Shown: positions 23,570-36,157, numbered from the stretch's first letter. The stretch is 64,000 nucleotides of DNA from Larix kaempferi (GCA_027924585.1 BSBM01000764.1:3442001-3506000); one strand, 5' to 3'. Notes: generated by a model not told the origin, from the sequence alone. A program made the numbers and translations.

Positions 23570-24122
23570 TGTTGATGTATATGTAACTTCGGAATATATT
23601 TCACCCATGTATATTGTACTCCTATAGAGATGGTATTATTCCTCTATATGGAAGTGTCACCATTTGTATTGACAAGTGTCGTGACTTGTTGTGATGGGTT
23701 ATTAGACCAGCAAGTGTGGGGTCGGCCCTGATTAATGTAACCATCGGTTATTAGACTCTCCTATAGAAGTCATCCCTACTAGTTTATTAGGCAAGTTAGG
23801 TTAAGTACAAATAGACTGCGAGAGCACTCTATTTGATCATCTCATTATTCACTTCTACACTACTCGGAAAGTGGCGCACTAGTGAGGAAGGAGGAGTAGC
23901 TGGTAGGAGAAGACTATCTCTTGTACTTGAGTTGTATCATTGCTCTTTCTATCTCTGAGGAAGTTGTGGGGTTTTTCACCTGTATGGTTTTCCCCAGTGA
24001 AACATTGTGTGTCCATTGTCTTATGTGATTGCTTGTTATGCTTGATATGATTGATATGTTGTACATGTTGATCTCTTAGTAAAGATCCTAGAGTATGTTG
24101 AATTAATGCTCAAAATCTAACA
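23570..24122 (+). repeat. 3' LTR of copia A
   Basis: The 553-bp repeat begins TGTTGATGTATATGTAAC and ends CAAAATCTAACA. Compared with the left LTR it has about 41 substitutions and lacks 9 bp. Its TATA position is degraded (TACAAATAG). Confidence 0.93.
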
Positions 24123-24399
24123 AAAGATTCAAACGATAAAAGGGTAACTTGTTGACAAAATAATCAATGAAAATACATGATGAAAAGAAATGATCATAAA
24201 GTCGCAAAGTCTTCATAGCATAACATGCAAGAAGAAGCACCAACCACAAGGAACCCAAATTCATATACTTGAGAAGGGAAGAGATCACTAGATCATTTTA
24301 ATCAGGAATAATCGAGGCAGAAAATCAAATGTCTGAAAAGGAGAGTATTAAATCATTGAACAAAACACAAGTAAAGAAAACCATAACTAAATATTTACA

Positions 24400-25500
24400 A
24401 GATTCTAATGGGGGCCATTTTATTTGCAAAATCAAGGGGAGTTGTTGGGGTGCCAACAGATATATGATCATAGTCATTTGGAAAAGAATACTAGCCTTCC
24501 TATAACTAGATTGTTTCAACAACTACACGTGGATCTACAGCAAGTGATGCATGATCCCATTCATCAACCCAATCCGTTGATTCACACTCATCCCACTCGC
24601 CGATTCTACAAGGCCCACAAAAGCAAACAAGTTTTTGCATCCATATTTGAAATAAGGGATTGTTTGAGCTTCAAACCAAATGAAATCCATGAGTCCCTTA
24701 TATAGTAATACAACTATAAGAACACGATCAATCTATATCAACCACTTGCTAGAAATTTCTTACAATATGTCCTCTACCTATTGGTGTGTGTTTCTCTATG
24801 GTTCGATCTGACATTTTTGTAGAGCACCATTGAACTATGGATTCTATATCCCGGATATGAGGGTTTGTCATGCACGTCATATCCTCCCTTCATAGGGAAT
24901 TTTTAAGACATCCCACAGCCCCATCGTGCTCTCCCTTTCCATGCTCGGTCTCAAAATAGTTCCATATATGTGGCACACCATAAGTCTTGTGAAAAATACT
25001 CAACCACTGGAATACATGTGCATTTTTGAACTGGCCCGCACAACCATCTTACCATATCCAATGCTGATCCATCTGTATATCTCTCTCCTTCAGTTGATCA
25101 TAGAAAATTATGAAGCAATGTTGCACATAATGCAAGTCATGGCACCTATCATCACTGATGTAGAAGTTGGTCTCTTTCAATATTATCCTCATGTCATTTT
25201 GGCTCTCTGGTGAGTGCCTATACGTGATATGGACCATTATGTTAACTTGGTCTGAATGGTAATATTGACTTTGAATCTCATTATGTGGTTGCAAGGTGTA
25301 GTTTTAATCAAATTCCACAACCAAAAATATTGTGGCATTGGAAAAGGTGTCCCTGCATTGCCTGTACCGTTCATCCTGCTATCGTGCTACATGGAAATGT
25401 TGAACATACTCCTCGGTATTTTTGTAGAATTCCTTCATGAAACCAAAAATTTGTACTGGGTGCCATACAACCAAGGGAATTATTACAATGTGACATTTAA
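24400..25500 (-). pseudogene. Decayed transposase-like ORF
   Basis: Read on the minus strand, a long protein is legible through several stops. It includes EFYKNTEEYVQHFHVAR, a stop, then NYTLQPHNEIQ, SDQVNIMVHITYRH, KETNFYISDD, HCFIIFYDQL and HWIW. A stop falls where the next residue should be, before DGCAGQFKNAHVFQWL, and the frame goes on to HGKGEHDGAVG. The tail has SDRTIEKHTPIG and a cysteine cluster CFCGPCRIGEWDECES. The HWxW-DGC-QFK and HGKGxHDG motifs remind me of a large, poorly characterised family of transposon-associated ORFs in plants with an RNase H-like look. I cannot name the superfamily. At least four in-frame stops make it a pseudogene. Confidence 0.65.
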
Positions 25501-28500
25501 AATCTAAATATATATGTATAAATTCAACATGTACAGTATGAAAGTATGAAACTTAGATTACTTATGACTTCACCAATGCAATTTTTTTGCTTTACTTCAT
25601 AATGTCTACTTGATATGTTACGCACTTGAAGTTTTGCATTTCTATTGTCATCCTCCCAAATTTTTCTTGTTGTGGTATTGTAATTTGAAGTTGATTTAAC
25701 CCTAGCATGTATTATTTTGGTGGTTCTATCCTTCACATAATATAGAGGGTTGTTTTCTACAAAATCCATGTTGTTTGCTCCAAATTCTTGTGATATGTTG
25801 GGTTAGACTATAGTGTTTGACTCTTTTGGAAATACCACCCTTCCAACAATGAGTGTAATGGTTGGTTACTTCATTTAAGAATTCCATAATATATTTAAGT
25901 CATTTCCTTGTTCTTGTAAACAATAAACTTTACTTGATTTTGGTCTCTAATACCATTATTAGATACAAAATAACTTTCCAAATTGAATACTAAACATCCC
26001 ATTAATATGTACATACATAGAACTTGTGTTACTTGTATACCTAGAAAAACTTGTTGAAACTCATTGTAAACAACAAGTTTCTAAAGAATAGAAAACAATG
26101 AGATAAACTAGATTCATATCACTATATGAAGATATGATTATACCTGTATCTTGGGGTATATTATCATATTTAAAAGATATTGAGAATGCCCTAGAAATAA
26201 CAACAACATCATCTCTAGGTCCTCAGTTTGAAATGTTTTCTTATCATCTTGAAACATTCAACAATGAGCCTCATTTTGGTAGCTTTGCACTTGGCACATG
26301 GTTTTTTGACAGTAGTTTGGGTTAGTAGATGGTATTGGATGGTGGTATGGGGTGTTAGTAGGAGCATATTTCCTATAAAATGAGAAGCTCCTACTCACTT
26401 CATTTTCATTTTTTTCGATGAGGGAAAATCACCCGTAAATATTAAGAGTTTGATCCTTTTGGTGTTTGTGTGAGTTGTTGTAGTGAAATTATGAGGAATT
26501 CAGCGAATGTTTGCATATTGGATGGAGTTATGTGATTATGAAAGGTTATTGGTGGTGATGCAAGTAAGTTTTTTTTATTATCTTTATGAAAGGTTGAAAG
26601 CATTGTTTGGTGCATGTTGTAGTTTTTTTTTGGTAAGATGTTTTCTATTGTCTATGATGAAGATTAAGAAGACTAAAATAAATTTATCATACAATTCATT
26701 AGGAAAAACTACAATTCAAACAAAGTGAATGAAGACTAAAATACAATTCATAAGGAAAAAATGTCACCATACCTCAAGGATTGATCTTTGCTTGCAATGT
26801 AGAATGGTCTTTTGATGTATCCACTAGATGTAAGCAGAGTTAAAGTGTGTCCAAGAATCATGAGAATTCAATCCAAAGATCCAAATAGAGTCCAATCAAT
26901 GTGTGTATTCAATCCAAATTGCTAAATAAACTCCAAGAGGTGTGTGAATCCAATAAAAAATGCAAAAGACTGTCGAGCTGTATGTGTTGAAAATACAGAT
27001 TGCGGAAATTGAGCAAAAAAATGCAAGAGCTTAGTACATTTGGAAATTGTCATGTTTAGCAGGGGCACGCATGCAGAAAGAGTGCACATGCTCTAGAGGC
27101 GTGCAAGCGCTACTAACACGTGTGCACCACTGTATAACATTGCTTTGTTCGGTGGGTAACATTTAGTGCATTTATTACCCAATAAATCTCTATTTGTCTG
27201 TCGATTCCTAGAACCCCTCCCCCCTAAAGGCCTTTAAGACCTAAACTAAACCATAATCCCCAAATGATTATTTTCTTAGGTGATTAGGGTTTTTGGGATT
27301 TAGGGCTTGTGGGTTAGGGGGTTCAGGTGTTTGGGGTTAACTAGGATTTAAGGATTAGGGTATATAATTTGGGGAAAGAATTTATCATCTACGAGTTAGA
27401 TGCTATTTCACAATGGAAGTATGGTTAGAAGTGAGATAATTAAGAGGAAAAAAAATTATAATTCAAATAAAAAAAACCTAACCTATGTATGTTCTCTCAG
27501 TATAAAACATATCCAAAAACCACTGCATTATATATCCAAGCTATAATAATGTTTTGCTTGCACACTACTGAATTCGTATAAATTCCATACAAGTAAAGGT
27601 TATAACAATGATTTTACCATGTGAGAATTGGATAGGATCACAATGAATGGATATTTAATGTGATGTTTATAAATATTCTTTAATTTCTATAAATAAATAT
27701 ATATTTTTTAATAATAATAGGGTTAAGAATATAAAGTAATTAATATTTTTGTATACTCTATAATTAAAATTTGAAATTTGAAATATTTTTAAAGTAAAAA
27801 AATAGTTTTTTCAATAATAATTTATAATTCTATAATTTAGTCTTTAAATATATGTTTCATTTAGAATAAAATATTGTTTATGCAAAGTCCATGGCTACAA
27901 AAGGGACAATCTTCACGACAATGGTGCTATCATGAATAAATCATAATGTGTATACATGTTAGTGATTCAATTCAACTTTGCTCTCCCACATTTATTATAC
28001 ATCTTGCACATCTATCACACGTGATTCTTGTTTCTTAAATCATAGTGGAGAAAACTAAAAGAGTTCCCTTTTTTGCAAGAATCAGTATTCTTAATCTTTC
28101 TTTAATGAGTGGTACAACTATCATCATCTCATTGTGGACTCATAACTCTACATTTTCCATTCCTATAGGTCAATGTTAGAGTTGTGTCCCACATATAATG
28201 GTGTCGTATGAATGTCTTATTAAGATTTGATTTTGTATTGGCATATGCGTCATCTGATACATATTGAGGAGTTATGACCATATCTCTATATATCCAAGAA
28301 TTTAATAAATTCTCAAGACCAAGGATCAACTAATGTATGACTAGGAATGTATGATATGACTAGGAATGTATGATGTAAATAAGAATGTATGAGCAATGTG
28401 ATTTGATTTTCATGGGGGAAATCCATGTAAAAATTTTGTTGGAGAGGAAATGGGGCCTATAGGAAATTAAATCCTCTCATTCCATTTGTTAGCCTTATAA

Positions 28501-28649
28501 CTCAACTAGTTTCTACCATGTTTCTTAAATAATGCATTAAACTCATTTCAATTATTAACTCAATCATTGAATGCAAGTGAGAGGTTGGTGAGCAAGTATT
28601 TTCATGTAGTTATGGATCCATAGGATTAATATACTCCATAAGAAGATTG
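25501..28649. other. Intergenic, A+T rich, no gene recognised
   Basis: No supported gene. Short frames (e.g. 25524-25769 -, 26134-26325 +, 26507-26728 +) have no known motifs. A G-rich block with degenerate telomere-like units lies at 27282-27366. Very A+T-rich sequence occupies 27600-27870. A short 17-bp direct repeat (GACTAGGAATGTATGAT) appears near 28340-28375. Confidence 0.5.
27282..27366 (+). repeat. Degenerate telomere-like G-rich block
   Basis: Contains GATTAGGGTTTTTGGG, ATTTAGGGC, GGGTTAGGGGG, GGTGTTTGGGG and GATTAGGG in 85 bp, all on one strand. These are loose variants of the plant telomere unit TTTAGGG, but no two perfect units are adjacent. Confidence 0.4.
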
Positions 28650-29376
28650 TGAAAGTTTTGAATGCACATCAATCACATCTCTAGGGTCCGATACATGTGA
28701 CATACCAAGCTTAGATATAGATCTAGATCCAAAAACAACTTCACTTAGAATATTTCAAGAGATATAAAAAAAATATGAGAAGAAGAATATTGAGACAAAA
28801 CTAGAGAAATTCACTCTAGAGATTTATTTCCACTATACATTATTGAGAAAAAACTAATACAATATATAGGTCTCTCAAGGAATTATGACTGGATCACGAA
28901 ATGGTAGGCTTGGATTGGACCAATTCACCCATCAATGATATGAGACCAAGTGTAACTCATAGATTGGTCCATAAAGAGGTTTAATGAACATAGATGGACC
29001 ATGAGGAAGGTTAAGCTAGTCAAAATAGTGTGAAAATAATTGTTATGAGGGCGTATGGGTGAGTAGTTGGCTAAGTAGTGGCCATTAATGCACAAGTTGA
29101 CGAAATCCTCAAGAGGGCGCACTCCATCTCCTTAAAACAGGGAAATTCAATAACTCCCACATAAATGCAAGGTAATGGGGTGCATTGACTCCTAAAATGA
29201 TTTAAATGAGTGGATAAGTGGACAAACAAGGCTTCATCAATATATAACTAGTCTAAGTGATCAAATGTGGACAAACAATGGTCCAAGACACTAAACTAGG
29301 CACTAATGAGCCAAATAACACTAGGTAGAACAACATGAACATCCATGGCATAAATATGATAGGAATATTGTTCTAA
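28650..29376 (-). repeat. Left (3') LTR of the gag-only element
   Basis: Starts TGAAAGTTTTGAATGCAC on the plus strand and ends AATATTGTTCTAA. It is closely matched by the right copy over its whole length. A TATA-like CCTATATATTG lies on the minus strand near 28865-28875. It is followed on the plus strand by ACCTCCCCACTT, the reversed polypurine tract. Confidence 0.88.
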
Positions 29377-29740
29377 ACCTCCCCACTTAATACAAAATGG
29401 TAGTGAGAAACAAAATAGGGCCCAAGAAACAAAGTCTTCGTCACCCTTTACAACAATTTTATTTGTCCATGTAAAAAGAGGAAAGAGGCAAAACTACATG
29501 GGGAAATCCTCCCTCAAGAATGTACATGGAACATAGATGAAAAAAATGTATTCAAAAGGTCTTGTTCTTCACTTGAATGAGCTGAATGAAAAACTTCTTG
29601 GTGAAATACATTGTGAAGATGTTGTGGATGCCATAATCATGCACCAATATATCAATGTTGTGTAGACAAAAAACATGTTGAGAGGCCCCTTGGAACTCAT
29701 CATTTGATGATGGAGGAGAATCATAAGAATGATTTTGCTC

Positions 29741-30159
29741 CTATTTCTTCTCAATGACACATTGTTTGAGATGCAACACTAGGTTCTTGAACTTTGATAT
29801 AAACTCTTCCATGGTTTCAAAATTGCTTGGACTCAATGAGATCAACTCATTCTCCAATAGATGACCTCTCATCTCATCTTGCTTCCCAAATAATGACTCA
29901 GAAGATTGGTCCAAACTTCATTTGGTGTAGAATCATTTTCAAGGAGGAATAGAAGATTTCGGGAGATAGAGAGACAAATAAAACCATAAGCTTCATCAAT
30001 CCTATTGAACCACTTAGTTTTTTTAGCAACAACATTTGGCTCAGGTTCAAGCCCCATTGTGACTCTATAAAGACCCTTACTTCGAAGGTGGATGATCATG
30101 TGTGCCTCCCATTCGAAGAAATTGAAGGGTGCGGGAATCTTGGCTTCATTTTGATCCAT
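29741..30159 (-). pseudogene. Gag of the gag-only element
   Basis: A start codon at 30159 opens MDQNEAKIPAPFNFFEWEAH, followed by LRSKGLYRVTMGLEPEPN and DEAYGFICLSISRN. One frameshift near 29884 breaks it. The next frame continues with LLENELISLSPSNFET and EEFISKFKNL, and ends at a TAG at 29743-29741. The protein would be about 139 residues, short for a gag, with no zinc knuckle. It aligns block by block with the N-terminal half of copia B gag (PFNYFDW, LRSKGYYRVT, LENELIALSPENFET), so it belongs to the same copia gag lineage. It is the element's only coding region. Confidence 0.85.
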
Positions 30160-30243
30160 ACTTTCCTGATGCGCTCTTGGTGATGACAATGACCTACAAA
30201 AAACACTCAAGAAAGAATATGGAAATTGCTTTGAATCATACTA

Positions 30244-30255
30244 GCCCTGATACCA
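30244..30255 (-). other. Primer-binding site of the gag-only element
   Basis: On the minus strand TGGTATCAGGGC, one base from the usual initiator-Met PBS TGGTATCAGAGC, two bases inside the right LTR. Confidence 0.85.
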
Positions 30256-30257
30256 TT

Positions 30258-30786
30258 TGAAAGTTTGGAATGCACATCAATCACATCTCTAGGCTTTGAT
30301 ACATGTGATATACCAAGCTTATATATAGATCTATATTCAATAAAAACTTCACTTAGAATACTTCAAGAGATAGCAGAAAAATATGAGAAGAAGAATATTG
30401 AGACAAAACTAGAGAAATTCACTCTAGAGCTTTATTTCCATTATACATTATTGCACAAAAACTAGCACAATATATAAGCCTCTCAAAGAAATTTGATTGG
30501 CTCACAAAATGGTAGGGTTATATTGGACCAATTCACCCATCAATGACATAAGGCCAAGTGTAAATCATATATTGGGCCATAAAGGGGTTCAAAGAACATA
30601 GATGGACCATGAGGAAGGTTAGGATAGTCAAAATAGTGTGAAAGTTACCATTATGAGGGCGCATGGTTGATTAGTTGGCGAAGTAGTGGCCATTAATGCA
30701 CAAGTTGACCAAATCCTCAAGAGGGCGCACTCCATCTCCTTAAAACAAGGAAATGCAATAAAGCCCACATAAATTCAAGGTAGTGA
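30258..30786 (-). repeat. Right (5') LTR of the gag-only element, first piece
   Basis: Begins TGAAAGTTTGGAATGCAC and matches 28650-29178. It breaks off at the AGTGA target site where copia B inserted. A minus-strand TATA-like GGCTTATATATTG lies at about 30468-30480 and an AATAAA-like AAATAAAG near 30430, so a promoter and poly(A) signal are plausible. Confidence 0.85.
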
Positions 30787-31522
30787 TGTTCGGATATCCA
30801 CATCATCTTTTTCAGGATCTTGCATGCAATTAGGGTTTACATGCAAATTCTAGGGTTTGCATGCACTTTGCATGCATCCCAATCACCAGGTTGATGCCTC
30901 CAGCACCTTAGCCACCTTATTCTAGCACCCGAGAGCCACTTACTTTAGAGTTTTAGCCCTCCTAGTCAGGAAGGCGCCCACTTCTCACCTACTGCCAGAG
31001 AAGGGCGCACTTCTTCACCTACCACTGCAGTTCCACTTCAGTTACACTCAGCTAGCTCCAATTCTCCCTGATTTGAGGCTAGTTTCACTCCCGACTGACT
31101 GTTTCACTTCCGTTGGACCTCCAGATTGACTAGATGACTTGTTCTGACTTTAGTTAGCCTCCCATGCACCCTCCACTGAGCCCACTTCCCTATATCAGTG
31201 CTACACACTTCAGTTACACATGTTACACTCAGTTAGACTCAGATTGACACCTAGATGACTGGTTCTTGTGCATTGATGACCACCACTGATTGATGATGAG
31301 GACTCCTAGTTGGAGTCAAGCTACTCCATTCAGAGATTCGAATGACCTCCTTAGGCAATTCGAATTGTTCATTCATTGTTACTGTATTGTATTGTAATCA
31401 TTCACCCTTACTGGGATATTGAGCACTGATGCATGTTTTGCACAGTTTTACACCATATTTTCTATGTTCATCTGTTGTGATTGATTTACTTGTTCATTAG
31501 ATCTGTTTTGATTAATTTTACA
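30787..31522 (+). repeat. 5' LTR of copia B
   Basis: 736 bp, starting TGTTCGGATATCCACATC and ending GATTAATTTTACA. The first 90 bp have three TTGCATGC / GGGTTTRCATGC motifs. CCCTATATCAG near 31189 may be the TATA region. Confidence 0.95.
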
Positions 31523-31534
31523 TGGTATCAGAGC
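31523..31534 (+). other. Primer-binding site of copia B
   Basis: TGGTATCAGAGC follows the LTR end directly and matches plant initiator methionine tRNA. Confidence 0.95.
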
Positions 31535-31904
31535 CATTGCAGGGACAAGATCTATTTTCTACAGGTGTTTCTACAAGAAGATTTGAGTGAATTCCTCAAA
31601 AATTGCAAAAAGTTTTGGCATGAAAGATCTCAAGGGCATTCGCTCCTATGCATGCAAAGCTTGAAAATACATCCAATACCACTCCAGAAGCTTGAGTTTC
31701 CACATAATTCCTGGATCTGATACATTGGACCCATTCAACATTGTTTGATATCCAATCCCAGGTGTGATGCAACTCTAAAAGGGTGGATTGTTCGACCTCA
31801 TTGTTCTTGGTTTATTGTGATTTGCAGGTTATTGTCTCCATCAATTGCATTCGCTAATCTGCCCTTGCAAGCTTCTCTACATCAGTGTGCACTCGCTCCT
31901 AGAA

Positions 31905-34900
31905 ATGGAATACTCTTCTTCAAAGCCTATCCTCACCCCATTCAATTATTTTGATTGGAAAGATGATATGGATATCATATTACGTTCAAAAGGTTACTAC
32001 CGAGTCACTCTTGGTCTTGAATTGGATCCAAACAACTTGTCAGATAGAACCAAACACTACAACAAGCTTGATGAAGCTTATGGTCGTCTTTGTCTCTCCA
32101 TCTCCAAATATCTTCACTTCCATCTCAGCGGATTGAAGACTCCAAAAGCTATATGGGAGAAACTTGAAACACTATTTGGCAAGCAGGATGAGCTTAGGGA
32201 TTTTCAATTAGAGAATGAATTGATTGCCCTTAGTCCTGAGAATTTCGAGACCATTAATGAATTCTTCACAAAATTCAAGAACTTGAACTTGCAGTTGAAG
32301 AAAAGTGGAGTTATCAAAGAGGATAAACAATTGATCCTCTCCATTCTCAGCAAGATTGGTAAATATTATTCGGTATTTGTCTCTACTTTCAATTTCGGTC
32401 GGCTAACTACCCCGAATTGGAAGATGCCTACCTTGAATGCCTTCATTGAGTCCGTCACAAAAGAGCATGACAAGTTGATTCAAATGGGGTCCATAAGCTC
32501 CAAATATTCAGCCCTATATGTTCAAGGACCCAAGATCTCGAATGGTAAAGGAAAGCAAAAGAAGGAGAATCCCAAATTCGAGCCTCACAAGCAAAGAGAG
32601 AAAGGCAAACAGACGGATGCACCATCCATTTCAAAGTTCAAGCAAAAGGGCAAAGAAGGTAACCAAAAATCTAAATGTACTTATTGCAACCGTGGCTTTC
32701 ATCCTGAAAGTTCATGTATGAAGAAGACTATAGATCAAATGGCCCTCCTTTTGGAAAAGAACAACATAACTCTTCCTGACGGTGCAAGGAAGAAGGATAG
32801 GAATGATGATCATGAAGGAGGACAAGCACTCATGGCAACTGTTTCGAATCCCACTACTCTCTTGATAGATTCGGGTGCATCGAATCATATGGCTACAAAT
32901 ATTGATTCTTTCTCTTCATTCGATCCAAACAGCTCCATCCCCATCCATTTGGGAGATGACTCAAAAATTTCTTCAAAGGGCAAAGGTACGATTCATGTAG
33001 ATCATGGAAGCTTTCAGAATGTTCTCTATGTGCCTTCATTGGCTTCAAATCTTCTTTCTGTGTATCAAATGACACACACTGGTGAACCGAAGCAAGTTAC
33101 ATTCATCCCTAATACAGTTGAAATTTCTGATATCAAAAGTGGAAGACTTGTTGCGGTCGGAAAGGCAAACCACACTGCAAAATGCTATGAGTTTTCACAC
33201 TTTATTCCGCTTGCAAAACCCACTGCTCTTCGCACACATGGTAATGAGGTTAGTAGGATTTGGCATGAAATATTTGGACATCTTAATTATAAGTATTTTC
33301 TGCTTCTATCAAACAAATTCATGGTAGATGGTCTTCCACAACTCCGTTCCTCGAAGGGAATATGCACTAGTTGCATCATTGGGAAGCATCTCGAGCACAG
33401 ATTTGACCGCGGCAAAGATAGCAGAGCTTCTACAGTTTTGGGGCTGATACATTCTGATATCAGTGGTCCGCTGCCCCATACGTCATTAAATGGTTCAAGG
33501 TATGTTTTGACATTTATTGATGATTTTTCCCGCTTTACATGGGTATTCTTTCTCAAAAACAAGTCAAAAGTGCTTGGAAAATTCAAGGATTTTAAGGCTT
33601 CTGTTGAGACCGCCACTGAGAGAAAGATCAAAGCTCTTAGATCTGATAATGGTGCAGAATATATCAAGGCCGAGTTGCTGCAACTTTGTGCCCAAAGCGA
33701 AATTCAGATCCAACATACAGTTACCTACACACCCCAGCAGAACGGTGTAGCGGAAAGGAAAAATCGGTCACTGAAAGAGATGGCTACATGCATGATTGAA
33801 TCAAAAGGTTTGGCTGCAAATCTTTGGGCTGAAGCAATCAATGTTGCTGCATACATACAAAACCATGTTCCACATTAATCTGTGAAAGGTATGACTCCTT
33901 TCGAAGCATTCTTTGGTCACAAACCGGATGTGTCAAATTTGAGAGTTTTTGGCTCTACTGCATGGGCTAGAATTTCTTCCAAGAAGAGACAAGCTTTGGA
34001 TCCACAAAGTATCGAGTGCATACTGATAGGATATGGGGAAGAATCAAAAGCATATAAACTCATGGATATCAGATCTAAAAAGATATTCATAGAGCGCAGT
34101 GTGCAATTTGAAGAACCGCTTCAAGAATTGCAACTAGTCGAGGAAGAGACTGCTGATTCACCGCCTTCACCAGAAGAAGATCCATGCAGCGATAATGAAG
34201 GTATGAGTTCTGATATTTTTGATATTTTAGCAGCATATGATGATCATGACATATAAGGTTCGGAATCTGACCATTATGATCCTCCTCAGTTACCAAAGTG
34301 GGCCCAAAACACTCTTTAATCTGCTGGTTCGAACCTTGGAAATCCTGCTGATCCGAGACGAACAAGAGCAAACTTTCAAAGAGCAGGTATGGCTCTTTCC
34401 ATTGCTGATCCATTACTTCCTAAGATTTGTTATTTGATGGCTGGTTTAGATCCCACATCATACTATTCTGCCCACCGAGATCCAAGATGGAAAAGTACCA
34501 TGGATGAAGAGTACAGTTCTCTTCAAAAGAACAATACATGGGAGCTAGTTTCTCTTCCACTTGGAAGAAAATTAGTGAAGTGTAAATGGGTCTACCGCAC
34601 GAAAGTTTCTGATGATGGCTCTATCAGTAAATACAAAGCAAGGTTGGTGGCAAAAGGTTTCTCCCAAGTCCAAGGAGTGGACTACACTGAGACCTTTGCA
34701 CCGGTTGCAAAGATGGATTCCATCCGCCTTGTTTTGGCTATTTCCGCATCCAAGCACTAGGAAGTGCACCACATGGATGTGAAGAGTGAATTTCTACATG
34801 GAGACCTTGCTGAAGAGGTATATATGTAGCAACCAGAGGGCTACACATCAGATCCATCATTAGTTTGCAGATTGAAGAAATCTTTGTATGGGTTAAAACA

Positions 34901-35984
34901 GGCCCCAAGAGATTGGTACGCAAAGATGGACTCCTTCCTTCTTTCTCAGAATTTCCAAAGATGCAAATCTGATCCAAATGTGTATCTTCAGTGAGTTAAA
35001 GGTAATTTGTTGGTTATTGTACTTTATGTTGATGATCTTCTCATTACTGGTAGCACTCTTACTTCAATAAACAAGCTAAAAACTGCCTTAAATCTAGCTT
35101 TTGACATGAGCGATTTGGGCTTGCTGAGTCACTTTTTGGGCTTGGAGATAGCTCAAAATTTTGATGGGAACACTATATATCAGCAAAAATATGCTTTCGA
35201 CCTGTTATTGAAGTTTAATATGGCTGAATGTAAGGCAGCCCCTTTCCCATTCCTCTCAGGAATCAGTCTTGAGGAGGGAGATTCTACACCACTTGTAGAT
35301 TGCAGTATGTATCGACAGTTGATTGGTTCACTACTTTATTTGACACACTCAAGGCCTGATATTTCATATGTCGTGAGTGCCGTGTCAAGGTATGTGCAGC
35401 AGCCACATGAGCTTCATTGGCAAGCAGCCAAGCGGATCTTGCAATATGTGCAAGGTACGAGACAATTTGGCATACATTATGCTGCAGATTCTGAGCTTGA
35501 TTTCATTGGTTTTACTGATTCAGATTGGGCAGGTGATAGCATTGATCAGAAGTCCACTTCCGGTTATGTTTTCATGATTGGTCATGGTGCTATTTTCTGG
35601 TCCAGCAAAAAGCAAGAATCCATTGCACTTTCTTCAACAGCGGCAGAGTATCGAGGGGCAGTCAATGCCTGCATTCAGGCAGTTTGGTTGCAGGGTATTC
35701 TTTCCGAGTTTGGTTTTGGTGGCACTACTTCGACTGTCCTATTTTGTGACAATCAAAGTGCTATCAAGATCTCCACAAATCCAGTTCAGCGACAGAGGAC
35801 CAAACACATTGAGATTCATATGCATTACATTCGACAGTTGGTGCATGATCGCACCATCATTCTGCAATATTGCCCTACTGATGAGCAAATTGCAGACATC
35901 TTCACCAAGAGCTTCACTGAGAAGAATTTCTCTTACCTCCGTTCACTGTTGGGGGTGAGTTCCATCATGGTGGAGATAGATTGA
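31905..35984 (+). pseudogene. Copia B gag-pol polyprotein with six stops
   Basis: One frame of 1,359 codons codes for all proteins needed to copy and insert the element. ATG at 31905 is chosen because MEYSSSKPILTPFNYFDW starts the conserved gag. In order: gag with LRSKGYYRVT; CCHC knuckle CTYCNRGFHPESSC (about residue 257); protease LLIDSGASNHMA (about 320); GAG-pre-integrase HEIFGH...CTSC; integrase core with HSDISGP, LRSDNGAEY and NGVAERKN (the D-D-E triad); RT with KARLVAKGFSQVQGVDYTET, SLYGLKQAPRDWY and YVDDLL; RNase H with TDSDWAGD, TAAEYRGA, FCDNQSAIK and DEQIADIFTK. Stops at 33876, 34254, 34317, 34758, 34827 and 34992 are all in frame, and there is no frameshift. Several fit single C-to-T or G-to-A changes (CGA to TGA, TGG to TAG), as expected for methylated DNA. 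All visible catalytic residues remain. Confidence 0.96.
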
Positions 35985-36147
35985 TCCATTATTATGCTTT
36001 AGCTTGAGGGGGGGCTTTCTTCCCACTAGGTTTTCCCTCTTTCCTCACTTAGTGTATTTTCAGCATTTTTTGGATTATTGTATTGGGGTGACCTTTGGTC
36101 TTAGTTACCAGGGCCCCACATTATTTTTTGCACATCATAGTCTAGCT

Positions 36148-36157
36148 TGAGGGGGGG
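36148..36157 (+). other. Polypurine tract of copia B
   Basis: TTGAGGGGGGG directly precedes the right LTR. A second similar run, TTGAGGGGGGG, lies upstream at 36003-36013. The 160 bp after the stop codon hold no other feature. Confidence 0.9.

Larger units (their letters stand above)
9661..24122 (+). mobile_element. Copia A: Ty1/copia retrotransposon, nested and decayed
   Basis: A 562-bp left LTR and a 553-bp right LTR, both running TGTTGAT...AACA, bracket a primer-binding site, a gag remnant, a copia-type reverse transcriptase/RNase H and a purine tract. By eye the LTRs differ at about 41 sites plus one 9-bp indel. The flanking 5-mers are AAATA (9656-9660) and AAAGA (24123-24127), an imperfect target duplication. 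Of the 14,462 bp, 14030-21929 is a later insertion, so the original was about 6.6 kb. Domain order gag...RT-RNase H and the initiator-Met PBS fit Ty1/copia. Protease and integrase are not recognisable, and the element cannot be autonomous. Confidence 0.93.

Noticed and set aside
24123-24127. Exact 5-bp target duplication for copia A
   Set aside because: The flanks are AAATA and AAAGA; reported only as imperfect.
33287-33667. Antisense ORF of 126 codons within copia B integrase
   Set aside because: It is a shadow of the strongly conserved sense frame, unlike the antisense ORF at 46210-47605, where the sense strand has no coding match.
34087-34413. Antisense ORF of 108 codons in copia B
   Set aside because: Shadow of the linker between integrase and RT; low complexity and no known motif.
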